A stretch of DNA of 42,245 nt from Azospirillum melinis (GCF_013340935.1 NZ_WHOS01000065.1:1-42245), one strand, 5' to 3'; positions 7,766 to 16,457 are shown, numbered from the stretch's first letter. The notes: generated by a model from the letters alone, not told the origin. Numbers and translations: made by a program.

Positions 7766-8566
7766 CTTACCCGTGCTTGATCCCGGGCGTGGCAAGACCA
7801 AAACAGGGCGGCTGTGGATCTACCTGCGCGACGAGCGCCCCCAGGCCGGACAGGACCCACCGGCGGTGCTGTACCGCTACCCCCCCGACCGCAAAGGCGA
7901 ACATCCGCAACGGGAACTGGCCGGGTTTCCGCGGGTTTCCGCGGGCACCTGCATGCCGACCGCTATGCCGGGTTCGACGCCCTGTACGAGGCCGCTGTCG
8001 CCGAAGTGGCCTGTATGGCTCACGTGCGTCAAAAGTTCTTCGACGAGCATGCCGAAACCGGCTCGCCCCTGGCCGCCGACACACTGAAGCAGATCGGGAG
8101 GCTGTTCGACATCGGAACTCCCCTGACCGGCAGGCCCGCCGAAGACCGCCGCCGCGTTCGCCAAGCGGAAGCCCGGCCCGTTCTGGATGAACTGGCCGCC
8201 TTCCTCGATACCACCTTGGCAGGCATCCCCGGAAAGGGCGACTTGGCCAAGGCGATCCGCTACGCCCGCTCACGCTGGACGGCGTTGACGCGCTATGTGG
8301 ACGACGGCCGGCTGGAGATTTCCAACAATGCGGCCGAGCGGACGATCAGTCCACTGGCCATCGGAAGACGCAATTGGATGTTCGCCGGTTCCGATACCGG
8401 CGGGGAACGTGCCGCGGCGATCTACACCATCGTGGAATCCGCCAAGCTCAGCGGCCTCGATCCCCAGGCCTACCTACGCCATGTGCTCGGCTGCATCGCC
8501 GGTCATCCGATCAATCGCATCGCCAATCTCCTGCCCTGGAACATCACGCTCCGCGAACAGGGGTGA
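7766..8566 (+). pseudogene. IS66-family TnpC transposase, 5'-truncated and frameshifted
   Basis: Coding resumes directly after the intron end with PVLDPGRGKTKTGRLWIYLRD, a hallmark of IS66 TnpC. It continues to about 7932, then shifts frame at a perfect 10-bp tandem repeat GGGTTTCCGC (7923-7932 and 7933-7942). The second frame carries FRGHLHADRYAGFDALYEAA, then DGRLEISNNAAERTISPLAI, and ends near LLPWNITLREQG, the normal TnpC C-terminus. The N-terminal half is missing. Both the truncation and the shift make it non-functional. Confidence 0.85.
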
Positions 8567-8587
8567 ACGCCACCGGCAACCCATTCA

Positions 8588-8613
8588 CGCCGCAGTCGCC
8601 AGACGACGCTTAC
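8588..8613 (+). repeat. IS66 right terminal inverted repeat
   Basis: The sequence ends GACGACGCTTAC; its reverse complement starts GTAAGCGTCGTC, matching the GTAAGCG-type ends of IS66 elements. It lies about 20 bp past the TnpC stop, as expected. The matching left end of this copy is not in the window. Confidence 0.6.
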
Positions 8614-8800
8614 GGGGCAGTGGGCGAACCGGTCGACATCACCTACCACATCGAAGCACCCGCGAACCGTCGCTCTGGCTTCCTTGTAACACTGGGCACC
8701 GAGTGACCCCCGTATCATCGCATGACCACTGCAGATTACATCACGAATAAGGATTAATAATGGGTGATAGATTTTCATTCGACCTGGAATTAACGTAAAA

Positions 8801-8831
8801 TACTAGCGATAATCTCCACTTATCGTTAGTA
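8801..8831 (+). other. Putative tyrosine-recombinase core site
   Basis: TACTAGCGATAA (8801-8812), a 7-bp spacer TCTCCAC, and TTATCGTTAGTA (8820-8831) form an inverted repeat matching at 11 of 12 positions. Two binding arms around a 6-8 bp crossover region is the standard architecture for tyrosine recombinases. It ends 9 bp before the recombinase start codon. It could instead be an autoregulatory operator. Confidence 0.5.
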
Positions 8832-8840
8832 AGAATTGCC

Positions 8841-9800
8841 ATGCCGCTTCCCGTTTATCCGCTCTTCATGCCCCCCGACTCGACGGCCGACATGGAGCGC
8901 GCGCACGACTATGCCGCGATGGCACGGAGCCCCAGCACGCTTCGTGCCTATGCTGCTGACCTGCGCGACTTCGAGCGTTATTGCCGGCGGCAAGGCGAAG
9001 CGGTCCTTCCCGCCACCAGCCCCACCGTCGCCGCCTATCTTGCCTTCCTCGCCGACCAGGGGCGGCGAGTCGCGACACTGGAGCGTCGACTCGCCGCGAT
9101 CAGCCAAGCCCACCAGCTTGCCGGCTTTCCCTCACCGACGGCAGACGCGCACGTCCGTTCCGTCTTCAAGGGCATCCGCCGCCATCATGGAAGCGCGCCG
9201 CGTCCCAAGGCACCAATTATGATTGAAGACCTGCGGGCGATGGTCGCGGCGCTGCCGGATCGCCCACGCGGGATACGGGACCGGGCATTGCTCTTGCTCG
9301 GCTTCGCTGGCGGCTTCCGGCGTTCGGAGTTGACCGGCCTTACACGGGCGGATGTTGAGTTCTGCCGTGATGGGCTGATCGTCACGTTGCGTCGGTCCAA
9401 GACGGACCAAGAGGGTGAAGGGCGCCGGGTTGCCATCCCATACGGTTCATGGCCCCAGACCTGCCCGGTACGAGCAATTCAGGATTGGCTGTCAGCAGCG
9501 GGGATCAAAGAAGGCGCAATCTTCCGCTCGGTTTCCCGGAAGGGCTTTATTCGTCAGTCGATGACGCCACAGTCTGTCTCCCTCATCGTCAAACAGGCGG
9601 CCAAGGAAGCGGGGCTCGATTCCCTCTCCTTCGCTGGACACAGCCTGCGCGCGGGTCTGTGCACCTCCGCTGCGCAGGCCGGTGTCTCCGAACGAGCGAT
9701 CATGAACCAGACCGGCCACCGCAGCACCGCCACCCTGCGCCGGTACATCCGTGACGGCAACCTGTTCACCGACAACGCCGCTACCCGCCTTGGGCTTTGA
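8841..9800 (+). CDS. Tyrosine-type site-specific recombinase
   Basis: The 319-residue protein has an N-terminal SAM-like core-binding domain (about 25-115) and a C-terminal catalytic domain. The expected residues are visible: R160 in GFRRSEL, K187 in RRSKTDQ, H267 and R270 in HSLR, H293 in TGHRS and the nucleophile Y302 in RRYIRDG. The size is XerC/D-like without the arm-binding domain of large phage integrases. Close relatives are often found as free-standing recombinases on plasmids and islands. A near-perfect inverted repeat that looks like its core site lies directly upstream. It is flanked by IS66 debris on both sides. It may mobilise or resolve this island; the partner site is not seen. 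Confidence 0.9.
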   Translation: MPLPVYPLFMPPDSTADMERAHDYAAMARSPSTLRAYAADLRDFERYCRRQGEAVLPATSPTVAAYLAFLADQGRRVATLERRLAAISQAHQLAGFPSPTADAHVRSVFKGIRRHHGSAPRPKAPIMIEDLRAMVAALPDRPRGIRDRALLLLGFAGGFRRSELTGLTRADVEFCRDGLIVTLRRSKTDQEGEGRRVAIPYGSWPQTCPVRAIQDWLSAAGIKEGAIFRSVSRKGFIRQSMTPQSVSLIVKQAAKEAGLDSLSFAGHSLRAGLCTSAAQAGVSERAIMNQTGHRSTATLRRYIRDGNLFTDNAATRLGL

Positions 9801-9809
9801 CGAGCCAAA

Positions 9810-9997
9810 ACATCAAGGGTGTCAACCATGTCTGCACTAACCAGACCTTCTCATCCGCGTTCCGCCGCTCACCGCGGTTGGTGATGATCTCAATCCTCGA
9901 CATAAAGCGTGCCTCCCGTAGCACTTCATTGGAGCCCTTGCCCCCGCTCTTCGCTCTACCTCGGCACCCACAAAGCGGCGGTTCGCCGACGCTTGCC
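9810..9997 (-). pseudogene. IS66 left-end relic with TnpA N-terminus
   Basis: On the minus strand an ATG at 9903 opens MSRIEIITNRGERRNADEK, the typical start of IS66 TnpA (OrfA), and homology stops after about 25 residues. About 85 bp upstream is GCAAGCGTCGGCG (ending near 9996), a likely IS66 left inverted repeat. Orientation is opposite to the TnpC relic at 7766-8566, so the two are not simply halves of one element. The 253 bp from here to 10250 contain no gene that I can see and must carry the promoter of the dpd-like operon; a GC-rich hairpin GCGGC-AGC-GCCGC-like sequence lies near 10175. Confidence 0.55.
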
Positions 9998-10250
9998 TTT
10001 TTCCTTGCCACAAACTGCCGTGTTTTTGTCCCGCTATGGTGGGGCTTGTTGCCGAAAACTGCACCCCAGGTATTCAGTCGTCACATCACGGAGTGATCCG
10101 TAGCAGGCAATTCGGTCGACGCGGCCGATTGCCGTAGCTGCGGGCGCGTATGCCATGTTAGTCTGCGAAATGCGGCGGCAGCGCCGCTCCATCGCAGATC
10201 GGGCCACTTCCTTCCGCCGGGAGTAAGGCGCAGTTTTGGGACGAAAGAAG

Positions 10251-11204
10251 ATGAATAATGCGACTGGGGGAGAAGCGGGTGGCGGGCTTGCTAAGGCATT
10301 GCTGGTCCCGTGCGCGAGTCGTAAATCGGTGCGGCCTGCGACCAGCGCCTGTGCAGTTTCATTGACAAAGGCACAGCAACCCGACATCGAAACTGCGTGG
10401 TTAGACCGCCTTCATAAGTTGCCAGTCCAACGACCTGCTGGAGCGCTCTACTCAGGCCGTGGTTTTCATCTAGCGCGGCAAGCTGCCGCTGCATCCGGCG
10501 GAACTCTCTACGCGATCTCCGCAGGGTTGGGGTTGGTTGCGGCTGAGCAGGTTGTGCCTGCTTATGGCCTTACCATTGTTGGACGAGGACCCGAGAGCGT
10601 GAGTGCGCGGGTTGTGGGGCGCTTCGATCCAACGGCCTGGTGGTGCGCGATCAGTTCGGGTCCATTTGCGACGTCACTGTTGAGCTTGTTCAAGCCCGAA
10701 GATGACCGGCCGGTACTCGTTGCGCTGACGCAACCCTACGCTCGGATGTTTGCGACAGCGCTTGATTCTCTACCCGATATCGCCATAGCCCGTCTTAGAA
10801 TTGTTGGTGTCAACCTCACGTCGCTTCTGCCGGGACGACTGGCTTCGCAAACACTGCCTTATGACGAGCGACTCCAGGCCGTTCTGCCGGGGACACGTGC
10901 CGATTTCCCCCATCGAGCGATCGCTCACTTCGCAACTAACGGGCTTGGGGCGCAACCGGGTGCGGACGTGGCCGAGCATCGCCGTTGGGTTGAGGCAGCA
11001 CTTGCCGGCCGAATCGCCCCTGTGCTCCCGCAGCGTCCGCGGTTGTCCGATGAGGACATCATGCTACTCATCGAGCGGCACCTTCCTGAGACCAAAGCCA
11101 TCGGCCGCCTCTTGCGTCTCATTAGAGATCGAGAACACGTTGCCTGCGAGCAGGCGCGCTTCACGCGTCTATACCGAGCCACCATTGAGCGGAGGGCCGC
11201 ATGA
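10251..11204 (+). CDS. Uncharacterised protein with PC..RK motif, first gene of the 7-deazaguanine DNA-modification operon
   Basis: The product is 317 residues from the ATG at 10251; a TTG at 10236, with GGAGTAAGG seven bases upstream, would add five. Near the N-terminus it has ALLVPCASRKS (Cys at residue 21), then LYSGRGFHLARQAA and LYAISAGLGLVA. This layout, a beta strand ending PC-(S/A)-x-x-K, a helix, then ISA-x-x-GLV, resembles the YaaA/DUF6884-like proteins and, more loosely, the PCSxxK motif of the ArcS core domain that modifies preQ0 in archaeal tRNA. The C-terminal half has no motif I know. It overlaps the next gene by 4 nt (ATGA), so it belongs to the operon. A role in modifying or handling the deazaguanine base is inference. 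Confidence 0.65.
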   Translation: MNNATGGEAGGGLAKALLVPCASRKSVRPATSACAVSLTKAQQPDIETAWLDRLHKLPVQRPAGALYSGRGFHLARQAAAASGGTLYAISAGLGLVAAEQVVPAYGLTIVGRGPESVSARVVGRFDPTAWWCAISSGPFATSLLSLFKPEDDRPVLVALTQPYARMFATALDSLPDIAIARLRIVGVNLTSLLPGRLASQTLPYDERLQAVLPGTRADFPHRAIAHFATNGLGAQPGADVAEHRRWVEAALAGRIAPVLPQRPRLSDEDIMLLIERHLPETKAIGRLLRLIRDREHVACEQARFTRLYRATIERRAA

Positions 11205-12343
11205 CACGCCGGAAGTCAGGCGATGATCCAACTCTCGCGGTTCGCGCACTGCGGACACGCCAAGCTGATGATGTGGACGTATACGCATTCTTCGTTCCTG
11301 GCGCCGATCTCCTGCGCATTGCCGAAATCAGCCGCGTCCATCGCGATACGGAAGGCGCACTACATGGTTTTCAACGCAAGGAGATTCGTAACCATGTGCA
11401 GGCCATTGTTGAGTTCCTTGACCAAGGTCCGGTCCTGTTTCCCAACGCAATCATTTTAGCAATTTCGCCTCGAGCACTCTTCACGCGCAGTCGTGGTGGC
11501 AAGCCTGAGGGCGACGTCAAGGCGTCGGAGTCCGGAACCTTACGTATTCCCATCCCAAGGGATGGCTCCAAAACTGCCTGGATTGTCGACGGTCAGCAGC
11601 GTTCAATTGCTCTGGCGCAGGCGCAAAACAAGAGCTTCCCGGTCCCCGTCGTTGCGTTCGTATCCGAGGATCTTTCGGTCCACCGCGAGCAGTTCATTCT
11701 CGTAAACAAAGCGCGCCCTTTGCCACCTCGCCTCATCAATGAACTGCTCCCGGAGGTTGAGGCAGAGTTACCACGCGATCTGGCGCCGAGGCGGATTCCA
11801 AGTGAACTCGTAAACCGGCTCAACACGGCACCCGACTCACCATTTCGGGGGCTCATTCGACGCCCGTCCGAAGACAACCCAAACGCGGTTGTTATCGACA
11901 CAGCGCTGATCAAGGTCGTTCGCAATAGCATGAATAGCCCGCTGGGAGCGCTCGCGCCCTATAAAGCATCACCATCGCGTCCCGCTGACTGCGGGGCCAT
12001 GTATCGCGTGCTCGTCGCGTTCTGGGGCGCAGTACGCGAGGTCTTTTCCGACGCTTGGGGGCGTTCACCAACTGAGAGCCGGTTGATGCACTCGGCTGGC
12101 ATTGAAGCGATGGGATTCCTCATGGACCGCGTAATGTCGCGCGCCATTGCCACCGGCGATTTGCGACGGCACGCCTTCGAAACGCTTGCGCGGATCGCTC
12201 CACACTGCCATTGGACCAGCGGCCGTTGGCCCGATCTTGAGCGGAACTGGAATGACATCCAAAACCTCAACCGGGACATTCGGTTGCTCTCTGATCAGCT
12301 CGCGCGCCTCGATCACGCGCATGCTTTCGCGAAGGTAGCGTAA
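11201..12343 (+). CDS. dpdB: DpdB-like DGQQR-motif protein (copy 1)
   Basis: The 380-residue protein has the DGQHR-domain signature as IVDGQQRSIAL (DGQQR at 130-134), in a fold related to ParB and DndB. Further shared blocks are QFILVNKARPLPPRLINELLPEV and, near the end, ESRLMHSAGIEAMGFLMDRV. In the known dpd systems DpdB acts with DpdA and ATP to insert preQ0 into DNA. Here the stop (12341-12343) shares one base with the dpdA start, so the two are translationally coupled. The protein is paralogous to the product of 13629-14729 on the other side of dpdA and more distantly to that of 18587-20095. A DndB-like regulatory role is the alternative, but adjacency to DpdA favours DpdB. Confidence 0.8.
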   Translation: MTRRKSGDDPTLAVRALRTRQADDVDVYAFFVPGADLLRIAEISRVHRDTEGALHGFQRKEIRNHVQAIVEFLDQGPVLFPNAIILAISPRALFTRSRGGKPEGDVKASESGTLRIPIPRDGSKTAWIVDGQQRSIALAQAQNKSFPVPVVAFVSEDLSVHREQFILVNKARPLPPRLINELLPEVEAELPRDLAPRRIPSELVNRLNTAPDSPFRGLIRRPSEDNPNAVVIDTALIKVVRNSMNSPLGALAPYKASPSRPADCGAMYRVLVAFWGAVREVFSDAWGRSPTESRLMHSAGIEAMGFLMDRVMSRAIATGDLRRHAFETLARIAPHCHWTSGRWPDLERNWNDIQNLNRDIRLLSDQLARLDHAHAFAKVA

Positions 12344-13632
12344 TGAAGTTTGTGTTCGCCGACAGCCTCGACTTCGTGGACCCAGCCTACGACTTCGTGG
12401 CTGATCGCAACGGCGCGCGCCGAGCGGTTCACCGTGACGACCAATTTCCGCACGAGTTCCTGGACGAAGCTCCCTACGACGGGATTTTGGTTTCGCGTGG
12501 GATCGTCGGTGATGCGCATATCCCAGGGAAGTATACGGAAGCGCAACTCATGCGCTTTCGACGTGAGGGCGCTCGCCGCTTCCTACGCTATCCCGAAGAA
12601 CGCTTTCCAGGCAGCATGATGATAGGTGATTGTGGAGCCTTCACCTATCGTAACATGCCAGAGCCTCCATACCGAGCGGAGGACACCGTCGAGTTCTACG
12701 CTGACGGCGGCTTCAACCATGGATGTTCACCAGACCATCTCATTTTTGACTTCGATGACGCAGATCGAGAACGGGGCGTGAACGAGGTGCCCGAAGAGAC
12801 ACGGCAGCGCTTTGACATCACGCTCCAGTATGCGTCTGAATTTCTGCGGGCTGCTAAGCGACTTGGGCCGCAGTTCACTCCCATGGGAGTCATTCAGGGG
12901 TGGTCAGCGCCGAGCATGGCTGCGGCGGCCTCAGACCTTGCTCGCATGGGCTACGACTATCTGGCTGTGGGTGGCACGGTCCCGCTCAAGATAGAGCAAC
13001 TACGTCGGGCGTTAGCCGCCATTCGTGGTGCGTTGTCGCCGAGGATACGCTTGCACGTATTGGGATTCGGTAAGATCGAAAACCTCGCCGATCTTGAGCA
13101 ATATAATGTCGCAAGTTTCGATACAACGTCGCCACTGGTGCGTGCTTTCAAAGATGCGCGCAAGAATTACTGGGTGCGGAGTCCAGCTGGTGATCTCTCC
13201 TATTATACTGCTATTCGCATCCCGCAAGCGATCGAGAATAATCGCCTGAAGCAGAAAGCCCTTGAAGGGCGGCTCAACCAGGAAGAAGTGAAGCGGCTTG
13301 AGGAGGCGGCGCTTGACGGCGTACGGCGCATGGCGCGCGGTGCAGCCGGGCTTGACGAAGCACTCGACGCCGTCATGGCTTATTGGGCACAGCTCAATTG
13401 GGATGAAGAGGCGTCGCCGGCACGTCGGGCCGAAGTGCTTGAGCGTCAGCGGCGCTTATACGCCCGTACCCTTGCCGACCGACCTTGGGAGACATGCGAC
13501 TGCCGTGTCTGCCGGGAAGGCGGTGTCGAAGCACTGATTTTCCGAAGCTCAAACCGAAACAAGCGACGCGGTATGCACAATCTCCATGTCTTTCACCGTC
13601 ACCTGAGAGATTTCCGGGCGGAGGCCGCATGA
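12343..13632 (+). CDS. dpdA: DpdA: DNA guanine transglycosylase (TGT homologue)
   Basis: The 429-residue protein belongs to the tRNA-guanine transglycosylase superfamily branch that exchanges guanine for preQ0 in DNA. Visible features are D96 in MIGDCGAFTY, corresponding to the TGT catalytic aspartate; PMGVIQGW and LAVGGTVPLK, like the VQGG and GGL segments of TGT; and D260 in SFDTTSPLVRAF, the likely nucleophile. A zinc site is formed by C385, C387 and C390 (CDCRVC) with H412 or H415 (MHNLHVF). All key residues are present, so it should be active. It is coupled by overlap to DpdB-like genes on both sides and followed by the preQ0 synthesis genes, which points to DNA rather than tRNA as substrate. 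Confidence 0.9.
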   Translation: MKFVFADSLDFVDPAYDFVADRNGARRAVHRDDQFPHEFLDEAPYDGILVSRGIVGDAHIPGKYTEAQLMRFRREGARRFLRYPEERFPGSMMIGDCGAFTYRNMPEPPYRAEDTVEFYADGGFNHGCSPDHLIFDFDDADRERGVNEVPEETRQRFDITLQYASEFLRAAKRLGPQFTPMGVIQGWSAPSMAAAASDLARMGYDYLAVGGTVPLKIEQLRRALAAIRGALSPRIRLHVLGFGKIENLADLEQYNVASFDTTSPLVRAFKDARKNYWVRSPAGDLSYYTAIRIPQAIENNRLKQKALEGRLNQEEVKRLEEAALDGVRRMARGAAGLDEALDAVMAYWAQLNWDEEASPARRAEVLERQRRLYARTLADRPWETCDCRVCREGGVEALIFRSSNRNKRRGMHNLHVFHRHLRDFRAEAA

Positions 13633-14729
13633 GCAAGGTCCGCTTCCTGCATTATGATGTCATCGCGCCCCGCCAGAGTGCGGGCCTGCCGGTGTTCACC
13701 TTTGCGGCACGAGCTGCCGATATTGCGCGCTTCGCGCGAATCGATCGCGCCGGACGCAATGATGATGGGGTGCTGCAAGGCTTCCAGCGGCCGCAGATTG
13801 CCGGGCATATTCGTGAAATCCGCGACTATCTTGAGAAGCCAACCGCCATCTTGCCGAACCCGATCGTCGTTGCTTTCACTGGTGCCGCCACGCTTGAGCC
13901 GCTGCTGCCATTCGAAGGTAGTGGCACCGGCCAATTCAACCGACTCACCATTGATGTCGCAGGCGGTCCGCCAGGCTGGATTGTGGACGGGCAGCAGCGC
14001 TTCACGGCGCTGAGCGAGTTGCGAGATCGTGACTTCGAAGTGCTTGTCTCCGGTTTCATCTGCGACAGCTTGGAAGAGCTCCAGAAGCAATTCATTCTAA
14101 TCAACAATACCCGCCCCCTACCCAAGGCACTTGTCTACGAGCTCTTGCCACAGGTCACCGATTTGCCGCAACGGATGTCGAACCGCAGCCAAGCTGCACT
14201 GATGACCGAGGCACTAAACTATCGCCCCAACTCCTCTCTGCGCGGCCTCATCCGCCAGCAAACAAATCCCAAAGGTATCATTCGGGATACGGTTCTTCAG
14301 CGCGTGATCATGAACTCTCTGAGTGACGGGGCGCTCCGCCTTTATGCCGACGATAATCGGTTGCTGCTCGAGCGCGGCGTTAATCTCGTCAGTGAGTTTT
14401 TCCACGCTGTGAAACACGTCTTCGAGGAAGATTGGGTGGGAAAGACGCCGAAGACATCACGACTGGTGCATGGCGCTGGCATCATCGCGATGGGCTATGT
14501 GATGGAAGCGCTGCACGTTATGACCGGCGCTGAAGAGCGGGATGCGTTTGCCCGTGGTCTCCGCCTCCTGAAGGGGCAAACCGCTTGGAGTTCGGGTGAG
14601 TGGTCATTCGGTGAGGAGCGCCGACGGTGGAACGGCCTGCAGAACGTTCCGTCCGACGTTCGACAGCTCTCGCTGTATCTCGTTGGAGAACTTAAGCGAT
14701 TGCTGCCGCGGGCAGTCGAGGCAGCGTGA
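13629..14729 (+). CDS. dpdB: DpdB-like DGQQR-motif protein (copy 2)
   Basis: Starting at the ATG that overlaps the dpdA stop (ATGA), the product is 366 residues. It carries IVDGQQRFTAL (DGQQR at 120-124), QFILINNTRPLPKALVYELLP and TSRLVHGAGIIAMGYVMEAL, parallel to copy 1 but clearly diverged. The shared segment DGVLQGFQR (copy 1: GALHGFQR) near residue 40 supports common origin. Known dpd clusters are described with one DpdB, so having two flank dpdA is unusual; they might form a heteromer or serve different steps. The next gene, queE, starts 4 nt after the stop. Confidence 0.8.
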   Translation: MSKVRFLHYDVIAPRQSAGLPVFTFAARAADIARFARIDRAGRNDDGVLQGFQRPQIAGHIREIRDYLEKPTAILPNPIVVAFTGAATLEPLLPFEGSGTGQFNRLTIDVAGGPPGWIVDGQQRFTALSELRDRDFEVLVSGFICDSLEELQKQFILINNTRPLPKALVYELLPQVTDLPQRMSNRSQAALMTEALNYRPNSSLRGLIRQQTNPKGIIRDTVLQRVIMNSLSDGALRLYADDNRLLLERGVNLVSEFFHAVKHVFEEDWVGKTPKTSRLVHGAGIIAMGYVMEALHVMTGAEERDAFARGLRLLKGQTAWSSGEWSFGEERRRWNGLQNVPSDVRQLSLYLVGELKRLLPRAVEAA

Positions 14730-14733
14730 CGGC

Positions 14734-15369
14734 ATGGCATACTTCGTCAAGGAAATCTTTTACACGCTTCAAGGTGAAGGTCGGAACGCCGGCCGTCCGG
14801 CCGTTTTCTGTCGTTTCACCGGTTGCAATCTCTGGTCTGGGCGCGAGGCTGATCGGGCCGAAGCAACCTGCACTTTCTGTGACACCGATTTTGTCGGAGT
14901 TGACGGTCAGGGTGGAGGGCGCTTTGGCAGCCCAGATGAACTCGCGGCTACCATTGCCGCGCTCTGGCCCGCAGCGGAGCGTGATCGTCGTTTCGTCGTA
15001 CTAACAGGTGGTGAACCGCTGCTTCAGGCAGATGGTCCACTCATCGTGGCACTGCATGCCGAAGCTTTCGAAGTTGCGGTCGAGACGAACGGCACGCTTG
15101 AACTGCCGCCCGGTGTTGATTGGGTCTGCGTCAGCCCTAAGTCATCGACCCCGCTTACCCTGACACATGGCGACGAACTTAAGCTGGTATTTCCGCAGGT
15201 CGGAGCCGAACCTGCACGCTTCGAGAGTTTGGCGTTCGATCACTTCTTGCTTCAGCCAATGGACGGACCAATGCGCGAGGCGAATACCGCGGCAGCGGTC
15301 GCCTACTGCCTCACCCACCCCCGCTGGCAACTTAGCCTTCAGACCCATAAGCTACTGGGGATACCATGA
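14734..15369 (+). CDS. queE: QueE: 7-carboxy-7-deazaguanine synthase
   Basis: The 211-residue radical SAM enzyme converts 6-carboxytetrahydropterin to 7-carboxy-7-deazaguanine. I start it at ATG 14734 because MAYFVKEIFYTLQGEGRNAGRPAVF is the normal QueE opening. The iron-sulfur cysteines are C31, C46 and C49, the CX14CX2C spacing seen in many QueE proteins rather than the CX3CX2C of typical radical SAM enzymes. VLTGGEPLLQ and AVETNGTLELP are the SAM-binding segments. It overlaps queD by 4 nt. Its place in the dpdA operon suggests it supplies preQ0 for DNA. Confidence 0.95.
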   Translation: MAYFVKEIFYTLQGEGRNAGRPAVFCRFTGCNLWSGREADRAEATCTFCDTDFVGVDGQGGGRFGSPDELAATIAALWPAAERDRRFVVLTGGEPLLQADGPLIVALHAEAFEVAVETNGTLELPPGVDWVCVSPKSSTPLTLTHGDELKLVFPQVGAEPARFESLAFDHFLLQPMDGPMREANTAAAVAYCLTHPRWQLSLQTHKLLGIP

Positions 15370-15719
15370 AGATTACTCAGGCTTTCACGTTCGAGGCAGC
15401 GCATCGCCTCCCCGGAGTGCCCAACACCCACCGTTGCCATCGGATGCACGGCCACTCCTACCGGGTAGAACTCCGGCTAGAAGGGCCAGTGCATTCGGAC
15501 ACCGGGTTCGTTGTCGATTTCTTCGATGTCGAGGCTGCCTTTGGCCCTCTTTTGGAGCGCCTTGATCATCACTGCCTTAACGAAGTTGAGGGACTTGAGA
15601 ATCCGACCGCCGAGAACATCGCGATATGGATCTGGGATCGTGTCAAACCAATCCTGCCGCAAACCGCGGCGATTGTAGTTTATGAAACTCCGGATTGTTG
15701 GGCTGAATACGAAGGATGA
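15366..15719 (+). CDS. queD: QueD: 6-carboxy-5,6,7,8-tetrahydropterin synthase
   Basis: The 117-residue protein has the zinc ligands H13 (FEAAHRL), H28 and H30 (RMHGHSY) and the catalytic C24 of the PTPS/QueD family. LDHHCLNEVEGLENPTAENIA and a C-terminal VYETPDCWAEYEG complete the active site. It makes 6-carboxytetrahydropterin from dihydroneopterin triphosphate, the product of FolE, which is not encoded in this window. The length is normal. queC begins at the next base after its stop. Confidence 0.95.
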   Translation: MKITQAFTFEAAHRLPGVPNTHRCHRMHGHSYRVELRLEGPVHSDTGFVVDFFDVEAAFGPLLERLDHHCLNEVEGLENPTAENIAIWIWDRVKPILPQTAAIVVYETPDCWAEYEG

Positions 15720-16457
15720 ATGGTGATGGGACACGCTGCGGACGGTGGGAGCGCATTGGTCCTTTTCTCAGGTGGTCAGGATTCGACTACATGCTTGGCA
15801 TGGGCACTTGACCGCTTTGATCACGTCGAAACCATCGGCTTCGATTACGGGCAACGCCACCGCGTCGAGTTGGAGGTGCGACCAGGTATTCTTGACGCGT
15901 TGCGGCACGCATTTCCGGCATGGGCAGGCAAGCTCGGCGACGATCATTTGATCGACATGGCGGTGCTCGGCCAAGTGAGCGAGACTTCGCTCACTCGTGG
16001 AGTCGAGATCGCAATGCAGGCAAACGGGTTGCCGAACACCTTCGTGCCCGGCCGCAACCTGTTGTTCCTGACCTTCGCAGCGGCTGTGGCCTACCGGCGT
16101 GGAGCCAAACACCTCGTAACCGGCGTCTGTGAAACGGACTACTCGGGCTATCCTGACTGCCGTGATGATACCATGAAGGCGATGCAACTCGCTCTTAACC
16201 TTGGCATGGATACGCGGTTCGTTATCCACACGCCGCTCATGTGGATCGACAAGGCCAAGACTTGGCAACTCACATACGAGATCGGCGGGGATACTCTGGT
16301 CGAACTCGTCCGCAAGGAGACCCACACCTGCTACAACGGAGATCGCAATCACAGTCATGAATGGGGGTATGGCTGCGGTCAGTGTCCGGCATGCGATCTC
16401 CGCGCACAGGGATGGGAGCGTTTTCGGTTCTCCTCTTCGGACAACGGAAATGTTTAG
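15720..16457 (+). CDS. queC: QueC: 7-cyano-7-deazaguanine (preQ0) synthase
   Basis: The 245-residue ATP-dependent enzyme makes preQ0 from 7-carboxy-7-deazaguanine and ammonia. The PP-loop SGGQDSTT lies at 17-24. FDYGQRHRVELE and VPGRNLLFL are conserved substrate segments. The zinc site is C204 and CGQCPAC (C219, C222, C225). No glutamine amidotransferase domain is fused, so this is a plain QueC rather than the phage Gat-QueC. No QueF is present, so the pathway in this locus stops at preQ0. The stop overlaps the transporter start by 8 nt. Confidence 0.95.
   Translation: MVMGHAADGGSALVLFSGGQDSTTCLAWALDRFDHVETIGFDYGQRHRVELEVRPGILDALRHAFPAWAGKLGDDHLIDMAVLGQVSETSLTRGVEIAMQANGLPNTFVPGRNLLFLTFAAAVAYRRGAKHLVTGVCETDYSGYPDCRDDTMKAMQLALNLGMDTRFVIHTPLMWIDKAKTWQLTYEIGGDTLVELVRKETHTCYNGDRNHSHEWGYGCGQCPACDLRAQGWERFRFSSSDNGNV

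Noticed and set aside
7814..8566. A complete short protein gene at 7814-8566
   Set aside because: It is the second frame of the frameshifted IS66 TnpC; its first 36 residues are out-of-frame translation.
8614..8705. Short open frame ending TLGTE just after the IS66 end
   Set aside because: About 28 residues, no start signal and no recognisable family; may be a fragment of whatever gene the IS66 entered, but this cannot be supported.
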